Made by a program: the position numbers and the translations under genes
The notes under the pieces: generated by a model
Database searches by the model: none
What the model saw: the letters and a program-made list of their open reading frames with translations, nothing else
Told to the model about the DNA's origin: nothing
In this document: positions 41,221-49,734 of the stretch, one piece after another
Position numbering within the stretch: position 1 is the first letter of the stretch
Layout of the letters: each line of letters starts with the position of its first letter
Assembly (NCBI RefSeq): GCF_023630255.1
Contig: NZ_JALPRS010000001.1
Span: 1,674,001-1,738,000 of the forward strand
From: Pontibacter deserti
GTDB lineage: Bacteria; Bacteroidota; Bacteroidia; Cytophagales; Hymenobacteraceae
DNA: 64,000 bases
Direction: 5' to 3'

Positions 41221-43395
41221 TTAGATGGCAGCACCTTCTTTTCGCGCCAAGGCTGCTACTTTAGGCTTTTTAACGGTTTCAGAATGTAACAATACTACTG
41301 ATCGGGCTCCAACTTCTATCATTCTGCCTGCACTATAAAGCTTGCCATTTTCATTAAAATGGCCGGTAACAGTATCGATTACTTTGCTCCACTGTGCTCC
41401 ATATTTTTTAGGTGGCAGTTTAAATTTAATCGGATCATGGTGGGCATTAAAGATAATGAAGAAATCATCGTCCATGATGTGCTCCCCTTTCGGGCCAACG
41501 CTTCGCAACCCATGTCCATTCATGTATACAGCCAAAGACTTTGCAAAATCATGATTCCAATGCTCCTCTGTCATTTCGCTACCGTCTGGTAAAAACCATT
41601 CAATATCTTCTACCCCAAGCCCTTTTATAGGTACCCCCTGAAACCAGCGGCGGCGGCAGAAAACCGGGTGGTCTTTCCGAAACTGTATCAGTTGGCGCGT
41701 AAATTCAAGCAGATCCTTATCTGCTTTCTCCCAGTTCAGCCACGAAATTTCATTATCCTGGCAGTAGGCGTTGTTGTTACCCTGCTGGGTGCGGCTTATT
41801 TCATCTCCGGCAACAAGCATAGGTACCCCCTGAGATAAAAACAGTGTTGTTAAGAAATTACGTTTCTGGCGTTGTCTCAATTCCAGTATAGCCTTGTCGT
41901 TGGTTGGGCCTTCTGCGCCACAGTTCCAGGAACGGTTATGGCTTTCACCATCCTGGTTATTTTCACCGTTTGCTTCGTTGTGCTTCTCATTATAAGATAC
42001 AAGGTCGTGCAACGTAAATCCATCGTGGGCTGTAATAAAATTTATACTTGCCGTAGGTCTTCTGTAATCGTCCTGGTAAAGGTCGGAGCTACCGGTAAAG
42101 CGTTCCGCAAATTCAGCCAGCATGCTATTTTCGCCTCGCCAGTAGTCGCGCATACAGTCCCGGTATTTACCATTCCATTCCGTCCAGCCAGGCGGAAAGT
42201 TACCAACCTGGTAGCCGCCTTCGCCAATATCCCAGGGTTCGGCAATTAACTTAACCTGTGATATAACCGGGTCCTGGTGAATAATGTCGAAGAAGGAACC
42301 CAGCCTGTCAACCTCGTGCAGTTCACGGGCCAATGTTGAAGCCAGATCAAAACGGAAGCCGTCAACGTGCATTTCCAGTATCCAGTAGCGCAGGCTGTCC
42401 ATTATCAGGCGAAGCACACTAGGCAGGCTTGAGTTTAGTGTATTACCGGTCCCGGTATAGTCCATGTAATACCGTGAGTCCTCGGCCAAACGGTAATAAG
42501 AGGCATTATCTATACCTTTAAAAGACAAGGTAGGCCCCATATGATTCCCTTCAGCCGTATGGTTATATACTACATCCAGAATCACTTCTATACCTGCTTT
42601 GTGGAACTCTTTTACCATGTTCTTGAATTCCACTACCTGCTCACCCAAAGTGCCACTACTAGTGTAGCGTACATCTGGGGCAAAGAAACCTATAGAATTA
42701 TAACCCCAGTAATTTGTTAATCCTTTTTCAGCCAGGTGACGGTCTTTTATAAAATGATGTACCGGCATCAGCTCAATGGCAGTTACACCTAAATTCTTAA
42801 GGTAATCTATAGTTACCGGGTGTGCTAGACCTGCATAGGTGCCACGTATGTTTTCCGGTATCTCAGGGTGCAGATAAGTAAAGCCTTTTACATGTGTTTC
42901 GTAAATAATCGATTTATGATAAGGAGTTTTAGGAGGTTTGTCTCCCTGCCAGTCAAAATTCGGATCTATTACAACAGCTTTAGGTATATAAGGAGCGCTG
43001 TCGGTTTCGCTGAAACTTAGATCTTCGGCAGGATCTCCAACCTTATAACCAAATAAAGAGTCGTGCCACTCTACAGCACCTGAAATAGCTTTTGCATAAG
43101 GGTCTAGCAGTAATTTATTTTCATTAAAGCGATGCCCTTGTGTTGGCTCATATGGTCCTTGTACTCTGTATCCATAGAGCTGCCCTGGCCCTACATCTGG
43201 CAGGTAGGTATGCCAGATCTGGTGCGTGCGCTCTACCATTTTTATCTTTACCGATTCCTGCTCGCTGGTCACGTCATCAAACAGGCACAATTCCACGCCA
43301 GTGGCGTTATCGGCATAAAGTGCAAAATTTACTCCTTCACCATCCCAGGTAGCACCAAGCGGATATGGGTTTCCCGGATATATCTGTATACTCAT
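41221..43395 (-). CDS. glgX: Glycogen debranching enzyme GlgX (GH13 isoamylase type)
   Basis: The protein has 724 residues. A CBM48-like N-terminal domain (GNPYPLGATWDGEGVNFALYADN) is followed by the GH13 barrel. Conserved regions are DVVYNHTAEG (274-283), GFRFD with nucleophile Asp350, LIAEPWD with acid/base Glu386, and TAHDGFTLHDLVSYNEKHN with Asp458. A C-terminal beta domain ends near 715. It hydrolyses alpha-1,6 branches of phosphorylase-limited glycogen in the cytosol. The phosphorylase homologue at 24511 would be its natural partner but lacks its PLP lysine. No other glg genes are adjacent. Its upstream region is shared with the divergent CBS-nuo operon and holds an 11-bp-arm palindrome. 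Confidence 0.95.
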   Translation of the reverse strand: MSIQIYPGNPYPLGATWDGEGVNFALYADNATGVELCLFDDVTSEQESVKIKMVERTHQIWHTYLPDVGPGQLYGYRVQGPYEPTQGHRFNENKLLLDPYAKAISGAVEWHDSLFGYKVGDPAEDLSFSETDSAPYIPKAVVIDPNFDWQGDKPPKTPYHKSIIYETHVKGFTYLHPEIPENIRGTYAGLAHPVTIDYLKNLGVTAIELMPVHHFIKDRHLAEKGLTNYWGYNSIGFFAPDVRYTSSGTLGEQVVEFKNMVKEFHKAGIEVILDVVYNHTAEGNHMGPTLSFKGIDNASYYRLAEDSRYYMDYTGTGNTLNSSLPSVLRLIMDSLRYWILEMHVDGFRFDLASTLARELHEVDRLGSFFDIIHQDPVISQVKLIAEPWDIGEGGYQVGNFPPGWTEWNGKYRDCMRDYWRGENSMLAEFAERFTGSSDLYQDDYRRPTASINFITAHDGFTLHDLVSYNEKHNEANGENNQDGESHNRSWNCGAEGPTNDKAILELRQRQKRNFLTTLFLSQGVPMLVAGDEISRTQQGNNNAYCQDNEISWLNWEKADKDLLEFTRQLIQFRKDHPVFCRRRWFQGVPIKGLGVEDIEWFLPDGSEMTEEHWNHDFAKSLAVYMNGHGLRSVGPKGEHIMDDDFFIIFNAHHDPIKFKLPPKKYGAQWSKVIDTVTGHFNENGKLYSAGRMIEVGARSVVLLHSETVKKPKVAALARKEGAAI

Positions 43396-43678
43396 ACAAG
43401 TTTGTTTATAGTAGGTAATAGTGCTGTAGCAGTTTCTTTAGAACCTGAGTTATATGTTCAGGTGCACCTATTATACTTCATTACAACTAAATAGTTAAGC
43501 CAGGAATTAACTGATAAGGCAGGTATACTTTTATAGTTCTTTATTTCAGGAAATAGGACTTTGTAACTATGGGCTGATCATGATTACAATCAGCTTGTTG
43601 ATTCATTTTTGATTTTTATTCCCATATACATTTAATATACCACTCATTTATTGCATTTATCATCAAAAATAAGGCGCT

Positions 43679-43703
43679 TATAACTAACTATCAGTTAGTT
43701 ATA
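43679..43703. promoter_or_regulatory. Perfect palindrome, candidate operator
   Basis: TATAACTAACT (43679-43689) is the exact reverse complement of AGTTAGTTATA (43693-43703), with an ATC spacer. No T-run follows, so it is not a terminator. The ACTAACTATCAGTTAGT core resembles operators of TetR-type repressors. It lies 137 bp before the CBS gene and 284 bp before glgX. Confidence 0.5.
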
Positions 43704-43828
43704 TCTAGCAAAGCAAAAATTACGAAAATTATATTTTTTTCATAAAACATAACGCAACCCATAATTTTTTTACTTTTTTCAACTAGACTCGTATATAGGT
43801 TAAAATATTCAGATTAACTTATTAACAG

Positions 43829-43837
43829 AAGGGGGAA
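43829..43837 (+). promoter_or_regulatory. Unusually purine-rich ribosome-binding site before the CBS gene
   Basis: AAGGGGGAA ends 2 bp before the ATG at 43840. Most genes in this window have no Shine-Dalgarno sequence, as usual in Bacteroidota, so this purine run stands out and supports the chosen start. Its spacing is short for a classic site. Confidence 0.4.
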
Positions 43838-43839
43838 GT

Positions 43840-44277
43840 ATGGGAACCGTTCGATGCATTCTACAAAAAAAACATGGCGATGTCATTTCTGTAAGTCCTG
43901 AAACCACCGTTTACAGCGCACTGGAGTTGATGGAAGAAAATCATATAGGATCGCTGGTAGTGTTAGATAATGGTCGTTTTGTAGGCATCCTGACCGAACG
44001 TGACTATGCCCGGAAAGTGATCCTGAAAGGCAGGGCCTCTAAAGAAACGCTTGTAAAGGAGATTATGAGCGAACACCCTGTAACTGTTACCCCAGATACG
44101 ACCATGGAGCAATGCATGGCCCTCATGACTAGCAAGTATATCCGGCACCTGCCGGTTTTTGATAATAACAACCTGGTTGGTATCGTCTCTATCGGTGATA
44201 TTGTAAGATACATGATAGAAGAACAGAAATTCATTATTGAAGAGCTTGAACACTACATTACCGGCCACCAGGAGTAA
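43840..44277 (+). CDS. CBS-domain pair protein
   Basis: At 145 residues it is a single Bateman module. CBS1 (about 10-65) has VISVSPETTVYSALELMEENHIGSL and GRFVGILTERDYARKV. CBS2 (about 72-130) has MSEHPVTVTPDTTMEQCMALM and NLVGIVSIGDIVRYMI. Such modules bind AMP, ATP or S-adenosylmethionine and usually report energy status to a partner. No fused effector is present. It precedes nuoA by 43 bp on the same strand and may be the first gene of the complex I transcript, which would make it a plausible energy sensor. This is inference from position only. Confidence 0.93.
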   Translation: MGTVRCILQKKHGDVISVSPETTVYSALELMEENHIGSLVVLDNGRFVGILTERDYARKVILKGRASKETLVKEIMSEHPVTVTPDTTMEQCMALMTSKYIRHLPVFDNNNLVGIVSIGDIVRYMIEEQKFIIEELEHYITGHQE

Positions 44278-44320
44278 TAAGCGCTTAAAAGCAAGCGTGT
44301 AGTATTAAAAAGGAAACGCT

Positions 44321-44749
44321 ATGGACGCTTCAGGAGAAAATATTGTGCCTATGTGGCCCCTGCTGGTATATGGTGCTATTGTGCTGAGCCTGGTAGGAGT
44401 TATACTTGGCTTGTCGTATGTGCTGGGCCAGCATGGCAAGGGCCGCGCCATGACAGAGCCTTACGAAGGCGGTATAGTCAGCGAAGGCTCAGCGCGTATC
44501 CGTTTCTCCTCTCAGTTTTATATGGTAGCCATGCTCTTCGTGATATTTGATGTGGAGACGGTATTTATACTTTCCTGGGCCATCGCTTTCCGGGAACTGG
44601 GCTGGTATGGCTATGCCGGTGTGGCTGTGTTTATGGTGATGCTGGTGGTGGTGCTGGTTTACGAGTGGCGCATGGGCGCACTGGATTTCGGACCGGATGG
44701 CAAAAAGATACTGGCAGCCTATAAGCGCATGCAAAAACCGGCTGTATAG
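44321..44749 (+). CDS. nuoA: NADH-quinone oxidoreductase subunit A
   Basis: The protein has 142 residues and three membrane helices (about 10-32, 65-88, 95-117). The conserved acidic loop GRAMTEPYEGGIVSEGSARIRFSSQFY and FVIFDVETVFI identify NuoA. It sits in the membrane arm near the quinone site, next to NuoH. It begins the nuo series proper. An AGGA ribosome site lies just upstream. The spacer to nuoB (127 bp) is long for this operon and is made of low-complexity, repeat-like sequence rather than a terminator. Confidence 0.95.
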   Translation: MDASGENIVPMWPLLVYGAIVLSLVGVILGLSYVLGQHGKGRAMTEPYEGGIVSEGSARIRFSSQFYMVAMLFVIFDVETVFILSWAIAFRELGWYGYAGVAVFMVMLVVVLVYEWRMGALDFGPDGKKILAAYKRMQKPAV

Positions 44750-44876
44750 TTTGATATAAGATATTAGACAACAGACATAAGACTTCTTTAAGTCAATTAA
44801 CGAGCAACGACTAACTACCAACGACACTCTCACCCTGATGCACTGACGAAACGATAAACACCAAACCTCTACGCCT

Positions 44877-45515
44877 ATGAAATGGTGGCTTAGTAAACCA
44901 GATGAACCTGCCAACGCGGTGAAGGGCACCAGCTCTTACGAAGAAACCGTGCAGCAAAGTATCATGCTCACCACCTTGCAGGACCTGATAGCCTGGGGAC
45001 GCAAAAACTCCATGTGGCCTTTCCATTTTGGTTTAAGTTGTTGTTTTGTAGAGATGGCTACTTCCATGACTCCCAAGTATGACGTAGCGCGTTTTGGTGC
45101 AGAAGTTATCCGTGGTACTCCCCGCGAAGCCGATGTGATGATCATTGCCGGAACTGTTTTCATTAAAATGGCCCCGATCATCAAGCGCCTGCATGAGCAG
45201 ATGATGGAACCGAAATGGGTGATCTCGATGGGCTCCTGTGCCAACTCCGGCGGCATGTACGACATTTATAGTGTGGTACAGGGCGTAGATAAATTCCTGC
45301 CAGTAGATGTGTATGTACCCGGCTGCCCTCCCCGCCCCGATGCGTTTATGGAAGGCCTGATGTTGCTTGCAGAAAGTGTTGGCAAAGAGCGAAGACCTCT
45401 TAGCTGGACCATTGGCGAACAAGGCGTAATCAAACCTGACAAGATAGAAGTGAAGGCACGCAAGCGTGAGCGCTGGGACCAGATGACAGAGTTTAAATCT
45501 CCGGATGAACTATAA
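44877..45515 (+). CDS. nuoB: NADH-quinone oxidoreductase subunit B
   Basis: The protein has 212 residues. The N2 iron-sulfur cluster ligands are all present: Cys55-Cys56 (GLSCCFVEM), Cys121 ([10 protein letters not shown]) and Cys150 ([11 protein letters not shown]). N2 is the last cluster before quinone, at the junction of the hydrophilic and membrane arms. [22 protein letters not shown] is also conserved. The last 35 residues are a basic tail without obvious function. It is followed by a 94-bp spacer with low-complexity sequence and then an unrelated DUF4242 gene before nuoCD. Confidence 0.97.
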   Translation: MKWWLSKPDEPANAVKGTSSYEETVQQSIMLTTLQDLIAWGRKNSMWPFHFGLSCCFVEMATSMTPKYDVARFGAEVIRGTPREADVMIIAGTVFIKMAPIIKRLHEQMMEPKWVISMGSCANSGGMYDIYSVVQGVDKFLPVDVYVPGCPPRPDAFMEGLMLLAESVGKERRPLSWTIGEQGVIKPDKIEVKARKRERWDQMTEFKSPDEL

Positions 45516-45609
45516 AAGTTAAAGAGTTTAGGAGTTTGAGAGTTACAGATTTCTAACCTCAGAACGTCCGCCAAACAATGTCTTGCTTAACCATAAAAAG
45601 TATAAAGCT

Positions 45610-45882
45610 ATGCCTAAGTATGTAATCGAGCGCTCAATTCTGGGAGCAGGTAAGTTATCCGCCGAAGAATTAAAAGTTATTTCTCAAACTTCCTGTGGGG
45701 TGCTAAGCAATATGGGACCACAGATACAATGGGTACACAGCTATGTAACAGGCGATAAGATCTATTGTATTTACAATGCCCCTAACGAGGAAATGGTGCG
45801 CGAACATGCCAGAAAAGGCGGTTTCCCGGCAGATTCAGTAAGTGAAGTAAAAGCAATTATTGATCCGGTAACAGCTGAATAG
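45610..45882 (+). CDS. DUF4242 (nickel-binding-like) protein inserted in the nuo operon
   Basis: The start at 45610 (MPKYVIERSI) was chosen over 45583 because it begins the conserved domain, giving 90 residues. PKYVIERSILGAGKLSAEELKVISQTSC, IQWVHSYVTGDKIYCIYNAPNEEMVREHARKGGFP and VSEVKAIIDP match DUF4242, a ferredoxin-like small fold known for one nickel-binding member. It has one Cys in the first helix and one in the central strand. It is not a complex I subunit in any organism I know of. Position between nuoB and nuoCD on the same strand means it is probably co-transcribed. Confidence 0.85.
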   Translation: MPKYVIERSILGAGKLSAEELKVISQTSCGVLSNMGPQIQWVHSYVTGDKIYCIYNAPNEEMVREHARKGGFPADSVSEVKAIIDPVTAE

Positions 45883-45977
45883 TCATACTAACTATAAATT
45901 ATACTTACCATAATAAAGCAACTATAGCATAGCATGAAATAACATTTTTTTGGTCCCCTCAATTAAAGAACCTGGCC

Positions 45978-47729
45978 ATGGAAAACAACAGCAGCACATT
46001 ACTACAGCTACAGGCACGCTTTGGCGAAGATACCTTTACGCAGCAGGCTACCAAAGACGAAATGCTCACGCTTTGGACGCCGATGGATAAAATTGTGGAT
46101 GTGCTGACCTTCCTGAAAAAAGAAGTGGCCGAGCCTTTTAAGCTACTATTTGACCTGACAGGCATTGATGAACGGACCAAAAACCGTGGTGCCAACCATG
46201 TTCCAAAATCCAGTTTTACGCTGGTTTATCACCTGTTCTCCTTCCCCCGCAACGAGTTTATCCGCTTAAAAGTAGCCTTGGTTGGCGACTTCCCGACGGC
46301 GCCAAGTATAAGCAGCCTGTGGGCCAATGCTAACTGGTACGAGCGTGAAGTATACGACATGTTTGGCATCCGTTTCTCGGGCCATCCGCACCTTTCGCGA
46401 ATACTTATGCCCCGCACTTGGGTTGGGCACCCGCTCCGCAAAGAGCACCCGGCCCGCGCCACCGAAATGGGACCTTTCCAGTTGTATGACGATAAAGTAG
46501 ACCTGGAGCAGGCAGCGCTAAAATTTAACCCTGAAGAATGGGGACTGCAACGCCAAAGCGACGACAGCGATTTTATGTTTTTGAATATTGGTCCGCAGCA
46601 CCCCGGCACGCACGGTGTTCTAAGAATTATACTTCAATTGGATGGTGAAGACATCGTAGATGCCATTCCTGATATCGGTTTTCACCACCGTGGGGCTGAG
46701 AAAATGGGCGAGCGCCAGTCGTGGCATACATACATTCCTTATACCGATAGAGTGGATTACTTGGGCGGTGTGATGAACAACCTGGCTTACCTGCAGGGTG
46801 TAGAAAAACTGGCAGGCATTGAAGTGCCGGAACGGGTAAAGTATATCCGCGTGATGCTCTGCGAACTCTTCCGGATAGCCAGCCACCTGGTTTGGTACGG
46901 CACATTTGCCCAGGACGTAGGTCAGCTCTCCCCTGTTTTCTACATGTTCTCCGATCGCGAAAAGATATTCGATATTATAGAAGGCATCTGTGGCGGACGA
47001 ATGCACCCGAACTGGTTCAGGATTGGTGGCGTAGCACAGGACCTGCCAAAAGGCTGGGAAGCATTGGTGCAAAGCTTTATAGACTATTTCCCGAAACGGC
47101 TGAAAGAGTACGATGCGATGGTAATGAAGAACAGCATCTTCAAAGCCCGCACGGTTGGCATTGGCATTTTTACAGCCGAAGAAGCCATAGAATGGGGCGT
47201 TACCGGACCAAACCTGCGCGCCTGCGGCATGGATTGGGATTTCCGTAAAAAACGCCCATACTCCGGCTACGAGATGTTTGATTTTGAAATACCAACTGCC
47301 AGCAACGGCGACTGCTACGACAGAGCTATAGTTCGCGTAGCTGAGATGCGTCAGAGTTTGCGCATTGTAGAGCAATGCTTGAAAAACATGCCAGCCGGTC
47401 CGTTCAAATCAGATCATCCGCTTACTACGCCCCCTGTCAAGAAAAACACCATGCATGATATTGAAACGCTGATCACGCACTTTTTAGGCGTAACGTGGGG
47501 ACCGGTTATACCTGCCGGCGAAGCAATGAGCTGCATAGAAGCTACCAAAGGAGCCAACGGCTACTACCTGACCAGCGATGGAAACACATCGCCGTACCGG
47601 GTACGCATTCGCACTCCATCGTTCCCGCACATGCAAATGCTCCCTTACATCAGCAAAGGCTATACCGTAGCCGACCTGCTGTCTATACTCGGAGCCATGG
47701 ACTACGTGCTGGCAGACATTGACAGGTAA
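45978..47729 (+). CDS. nuoCD: NADH-quinone oxidoreductase fused subunits C and D
   Basis: The protein has 583 residues. The first 180 are the 30-kDa subunit (NuoC): [30 protein letters not shown] and [18 protein letters not shown]. From about 195 the 49-kDa subunit (NuoD) begins with [50 protein letters not shown] and GLGP-type quinone-loop residues follow. Fusion of C and D also occurs in E. coli and other lineages. The subunits form the quinone-binding chamber with NuoB. The reading frame runs without break through the junction, so the fusion is genuine. A tandem repeat begins on its stop codon. Confidence 0.97.
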   Translation: MENNSSTLLQLQARFGEDTFTQQATKDEMLTLWTPMDKIVDVLTFLKKEVAEPFKLLFDLTGIDERTKNRGANHVPKSSFTLVYHLFSFPRNEFIRLKVALVGDFPTAPSISSLWANANWYEREVYDMFGIRFSGHPHLSRILMPRTWVGHPLRKEHPARATEMGPFQLYDDKVDLEQAALKFNPEEWGLQRQSDDSDFMFLNIGPQHPGTHGVLRIILQLDGEDIVDAIPDIGFHHRGAEKMGERQSWHTYIPYTDRVDYLGGVMNNLAYLQGVEKLAGIEVPERVKYIRVMLCELFRIASHLVWYGTFAQDVGQLSPVFYMFSDREKIFDIIEGICGGRMHPNWFRIGGVAQDLPKGWEALVQSFIDYFPKRLKEYDAMVMKNSIFKARTVGIGIFTAEEAIEWGVTGPNLRACGMDWDFRKKRPYSGYEMFDFEIPTASNGDCYDRAIVRVAEMRQSLRIVEQCLKNMPAGPFKSDHPLTTPPVKKNTMHDIETLITHFLGVTWGPVIPAGEAMSCIEATKGANGYYLTSDGNTSPYRVRIRTPSFPHMQMLPYISKGYTVADLLSILGAMDYVLADIDR

Positions 47730-47776
47730 AAGTTAGAAAGTTAGAAAGTTAGAAAGTTTGGAAGTTAGAAAAGTAA
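47728..47776 (+). repeat. AAAGTTAG tandem repeat after nuoCD
   Basis: Three perfect 8-bp units start at 47728, 47736 and 47744, followed by degenerate copies to 47776. The first unit overlaps the nuoCD stop codon. Confidence 0.8.
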
Positions 47777-47794
47777 AAGGCTGCAAGTACAAAT

Positions 47795-47825
47795 TGTCCC
47801 CTTGAGGGGACTATAGGGGTGTTAA
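47795..47825 (-). repeat. Module B, inverted copy
   Basis: It reads on the minus strand as AACACCCCTATAG followed by the near-palindrome GTCCCCTCAAGGGGAC. It faces the plus-strand copy at 47877-47908 in the same spacer. Confidence 0.8.
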
Positions 47826-47876
47826 GAACGTCTACAACCCCAGCAACTTTAACTATAAAACAGATTCGCAGGTGTA

Positions 47877-47908
47877 AACACCCCTGTGGTCCCCTCAAGG
47901 GGACAGTT
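47877..47908 (+). repeat. Module B copy
   Basis: AACACCCCTGTG is followed by GTCCCCTCAAGGGGAC. It is preceded by CGCAGGTGT, which also occurs before the copy at 53628. An AT-rich AACAATT repeat (47911-47943) lies between it and nuoE. Confidence 0.8.
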
Positions 47909-47950
47909 AAAACAACAATTTAACAATCAACAATTCAACAATTAAAACCC

Positions 47951-48415
47951 ATGCTTACCGCTGAAGAGAAACATCAGATAGACCATGAAATAAGCCTGGT
48001 GCCGGCACCTAAAAATGCCTGCATCGAAGCGCTGAAGATCGTGCAGCACAGCCATGGCTGGATCTCGGATGAAAGCCTGAAAGATGTGGCTGATTATGTG
48101 GGTATGTCGCCGGCGGAGCTCGACAGCGTGGCTACTTTCTATAACCTGATCTTCCGTAGGCCGGTTGGCCGGCATGTGATCCTGCTCTGCGACAGCATCA
48201 GCTGTTATGTAATGGGCTATGAAACTATAAAAGAAGCTTTACACGAAAAACTAAACATACAGTATGGCCAGACCACAGCAGATGGCCGCTTTACTTTGCT
48301 CCCGAACTGCTGCCTTGGCACCTGCGACTGTGCCCCAGCCCTTATGATTGACAACGACCTGTACCGTAACCTGACGGTGGAACAACTGGATGAGATTCTG
48401 AACAAGTATACCTAA
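47951..48415 (+). CDS. nuoE: NADH-quinone oxidoreductase subunit E
   Basis: The protein has 154 residues of thioredoxin-like fold. The N1a [2Fe-2S] ligands are Cys80 and Cys85 (CDSISC), then Cys121 and Cys125 (CLGTC). The N-terminal helical part (IVQHSHGWISDESLKDVADYVGM) is standard. It forms the NADH-dehydrogenase module with NuoF and NuoG. The start follows a 221-bp spacer filled with repeats, so expression may depend on read-through or an internal promoter. The nuoF start is 18 bp past its stop codon. Confidence 0.96.
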   Translation: MLTAEEKHQIDHEISLVPAPKNACIEALKIVQHSHGWISDESLKDVADYVGMSPAELDSVATFYNLIFRRPVGRHVILLCDSISCYVMGYETIKEALHEKLNIQYGQTTADGRFTLLPNCCLGTCDCAPALMIDNDLYRNLTVEQLDEILNKYT

Positions 48416-48432
48416 CCCAAACAAGCGGGCCT

Positions 48433-49734
48433 ATGGAGAAGCCGCTTACCCAACACATTGTACCCGGTCGCGCACCGCTCAGCTTAAAGGAGTATGAGCA
48501 GGTGGGCGGATACCAGTCTGTGCGCAAAATCCTGAAGGAAATGACACCCCAGGAAGTACAGGCACTGGTAAAGGAATCAGACCTCAAAGGCCGTGGCGGA
48601 GCTGGTTTTAACACCGGCTTAAAGTGGAGCTTTGTGCCCATGGGCCCTGATGCTGCCACACCCAAATACCTGGTTGCTAACGCCGACGAAATGGAACCTG
48701 GTACTTTTAAAGACCGCGTGCTGCTGGAAGGAAATCCGCACCAGCTGATTGAAGGAATGATCGTGGCGGCCTATGCCATACAGGCAAGTATAAGCTACGT
48801 GTTCCTCCGCTGGGCTTATAAAGTGGCTGCCCGGGAAATAACCAAAGCTATACAGGAAGCCTACGATGCAGGCTATTTGGGCCAAAATATACTTGGCTCC
48901 GGCTTTAACCTGGACATGCACCTGCACACCGGGGTTGGTCGCTATATGTGCGGCGAAGAAACTGCTTTATTAAATGCGCTGGAAGGCAAACGGGCCAACC
49001 CACGAGCAAAGCCGCCTTTCCCGCAGGTAAGTGGTTTGTTTGGGAAGCCAACTATAGTTAACAACGTCGAGACACTTTGCTGCCTGCCACACATTGTAAA
49101 CAACGGAGCTGAATGGTTTAAAAAACTGGGCTTAACTGCAGATGCCGGAACTAAGCTTTTTGGAGTAAGCGGCCGCGTGAAAACACCAGGTTGCTGGGAG
49201 CTGCCGATGGGCACCACCATACGTGAGATCTTGGAAGACTATGCCGGTGGCATGCAGGATGGTTACCTGTTCCGTGGGCTTTTACCAGGAGGCGCATCTA
49301 CAGACTTTTTAGTGGAAGAACACCTGGACCTGCCGATGGATTATCCTTCTATTCAGGCTGCTGGTAGTCGTATGGGTACAGGCACCATGATCATTATGGA
49401 CGACCAGACCTGCCCGGTTGGCTTTACCCTGAATCTGCAGCATTTCTTTGCCCAGGAATCGTGCGGTTTCTGTACGCCTTGCCGCGAAGGGCTTCCTTGG
49501 GTAGAGAAAATACTCTTAGCTATAGACAAAGGCGAAGGCAAACCCGAACACCTGCTTACTCTCGATTTTCATACGAAATACCTTGGCCCCGGCAACACGT
49601 TTTGTGCGTTGGCACCCGGCGCCATGGAACCCCTGCAGAGCGCTCTGAAATATTTCAGAGAAGATTTTGAACGGCACATTCACGAACACCACTGTCCCTG
49701 GAGCAAAGCAAAAGCATGGCAACCATCTATATAG
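48433..49734 (+). CDS. nuoF: NADH-quinone oxidoreductase subunit F
   Basis: The protein has 433 residues. The FMN/NADH site is GRGGAGFNTGLKW (53-65), with ANADEMEPGTFKDR and YMCGEETALLNALEG. The N3 [4Fe-4S] ligands are Cys344, Cys347 and Cys350 (SCGFCTPCREG) plus Cys391. It accepts hydride from NADH on FMN and passes electrons to N3. Its last 19 bases overlap the start of nuoG, so the two are translationally coupled. All catalytic motifs are intact. Confidence 0.97.
   Translation: MEKPLTQHIVPGRAPLSLKEYEQVGGYQSVRKILKEMTPQEVQALVKESDLKGRGGAGFNTGLKWSFVPMGPDAATPKYLVANADEMEPGTFKDRVLLEGNPHQLIEGMIVAAYAIQASISYVFLRWAYKVAAREITKAIQEAYDAGYLGQNILGSGFNLDMHLHTGVGRYMCGEETALLNALEGKRANPRAKPPFPQVSGLFGKPTIVNNVETLCCLPHIVNNGAEWFKKLGLTADAGTKLFGVSGRVKTPGCWELPMGTTIREILEDYAGGMQDGYLFRGLLPGGASTDFLVEEHLDLPMDYPSIQAAGSRMGTGTMIIMDDQTCPVGFTLNLQHFFAQESCGFCTPCREGLPWVEKILLAIDKGEGKPEHLLTLDFHTKYLGPGNTFCALAPGAMEPLQSALKYFREDFERHIHEHHCPWSKAKAWQPSI

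Larger units (their letters stand above)
43396..43839. other. 444-bp divergent region, glgX and CBS-nuo
   Basis: It is AT-rich, with no ORF. It holds the palindrome at 43679-43703 and a purine-rich Shine-Dalgarno-like site at 43829-43837. Promoters for both directions must lie here, but no exact TAnnTTTG pair with correct spacing was confirmed. Confidence 0.5.

Noticed and set aside
44489..44929. 146-codon minus-strand frame over nuoA/nuoB
   Set aside because: It is a shadow frame across nuoA and a spacer, without protein-like features.
46620..47375. 251-codon antisense frame within nuoCD
   Set aside because: It is a shadow of a highly conserved gene on the other strand, with low-complexity aromatic composition and no promoter or ribosome site.
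47728..47776. CRISPR-like array
   Set aside because: The units are 8 bp and adjacent with no spacers, so this is a simple tandem repeat.
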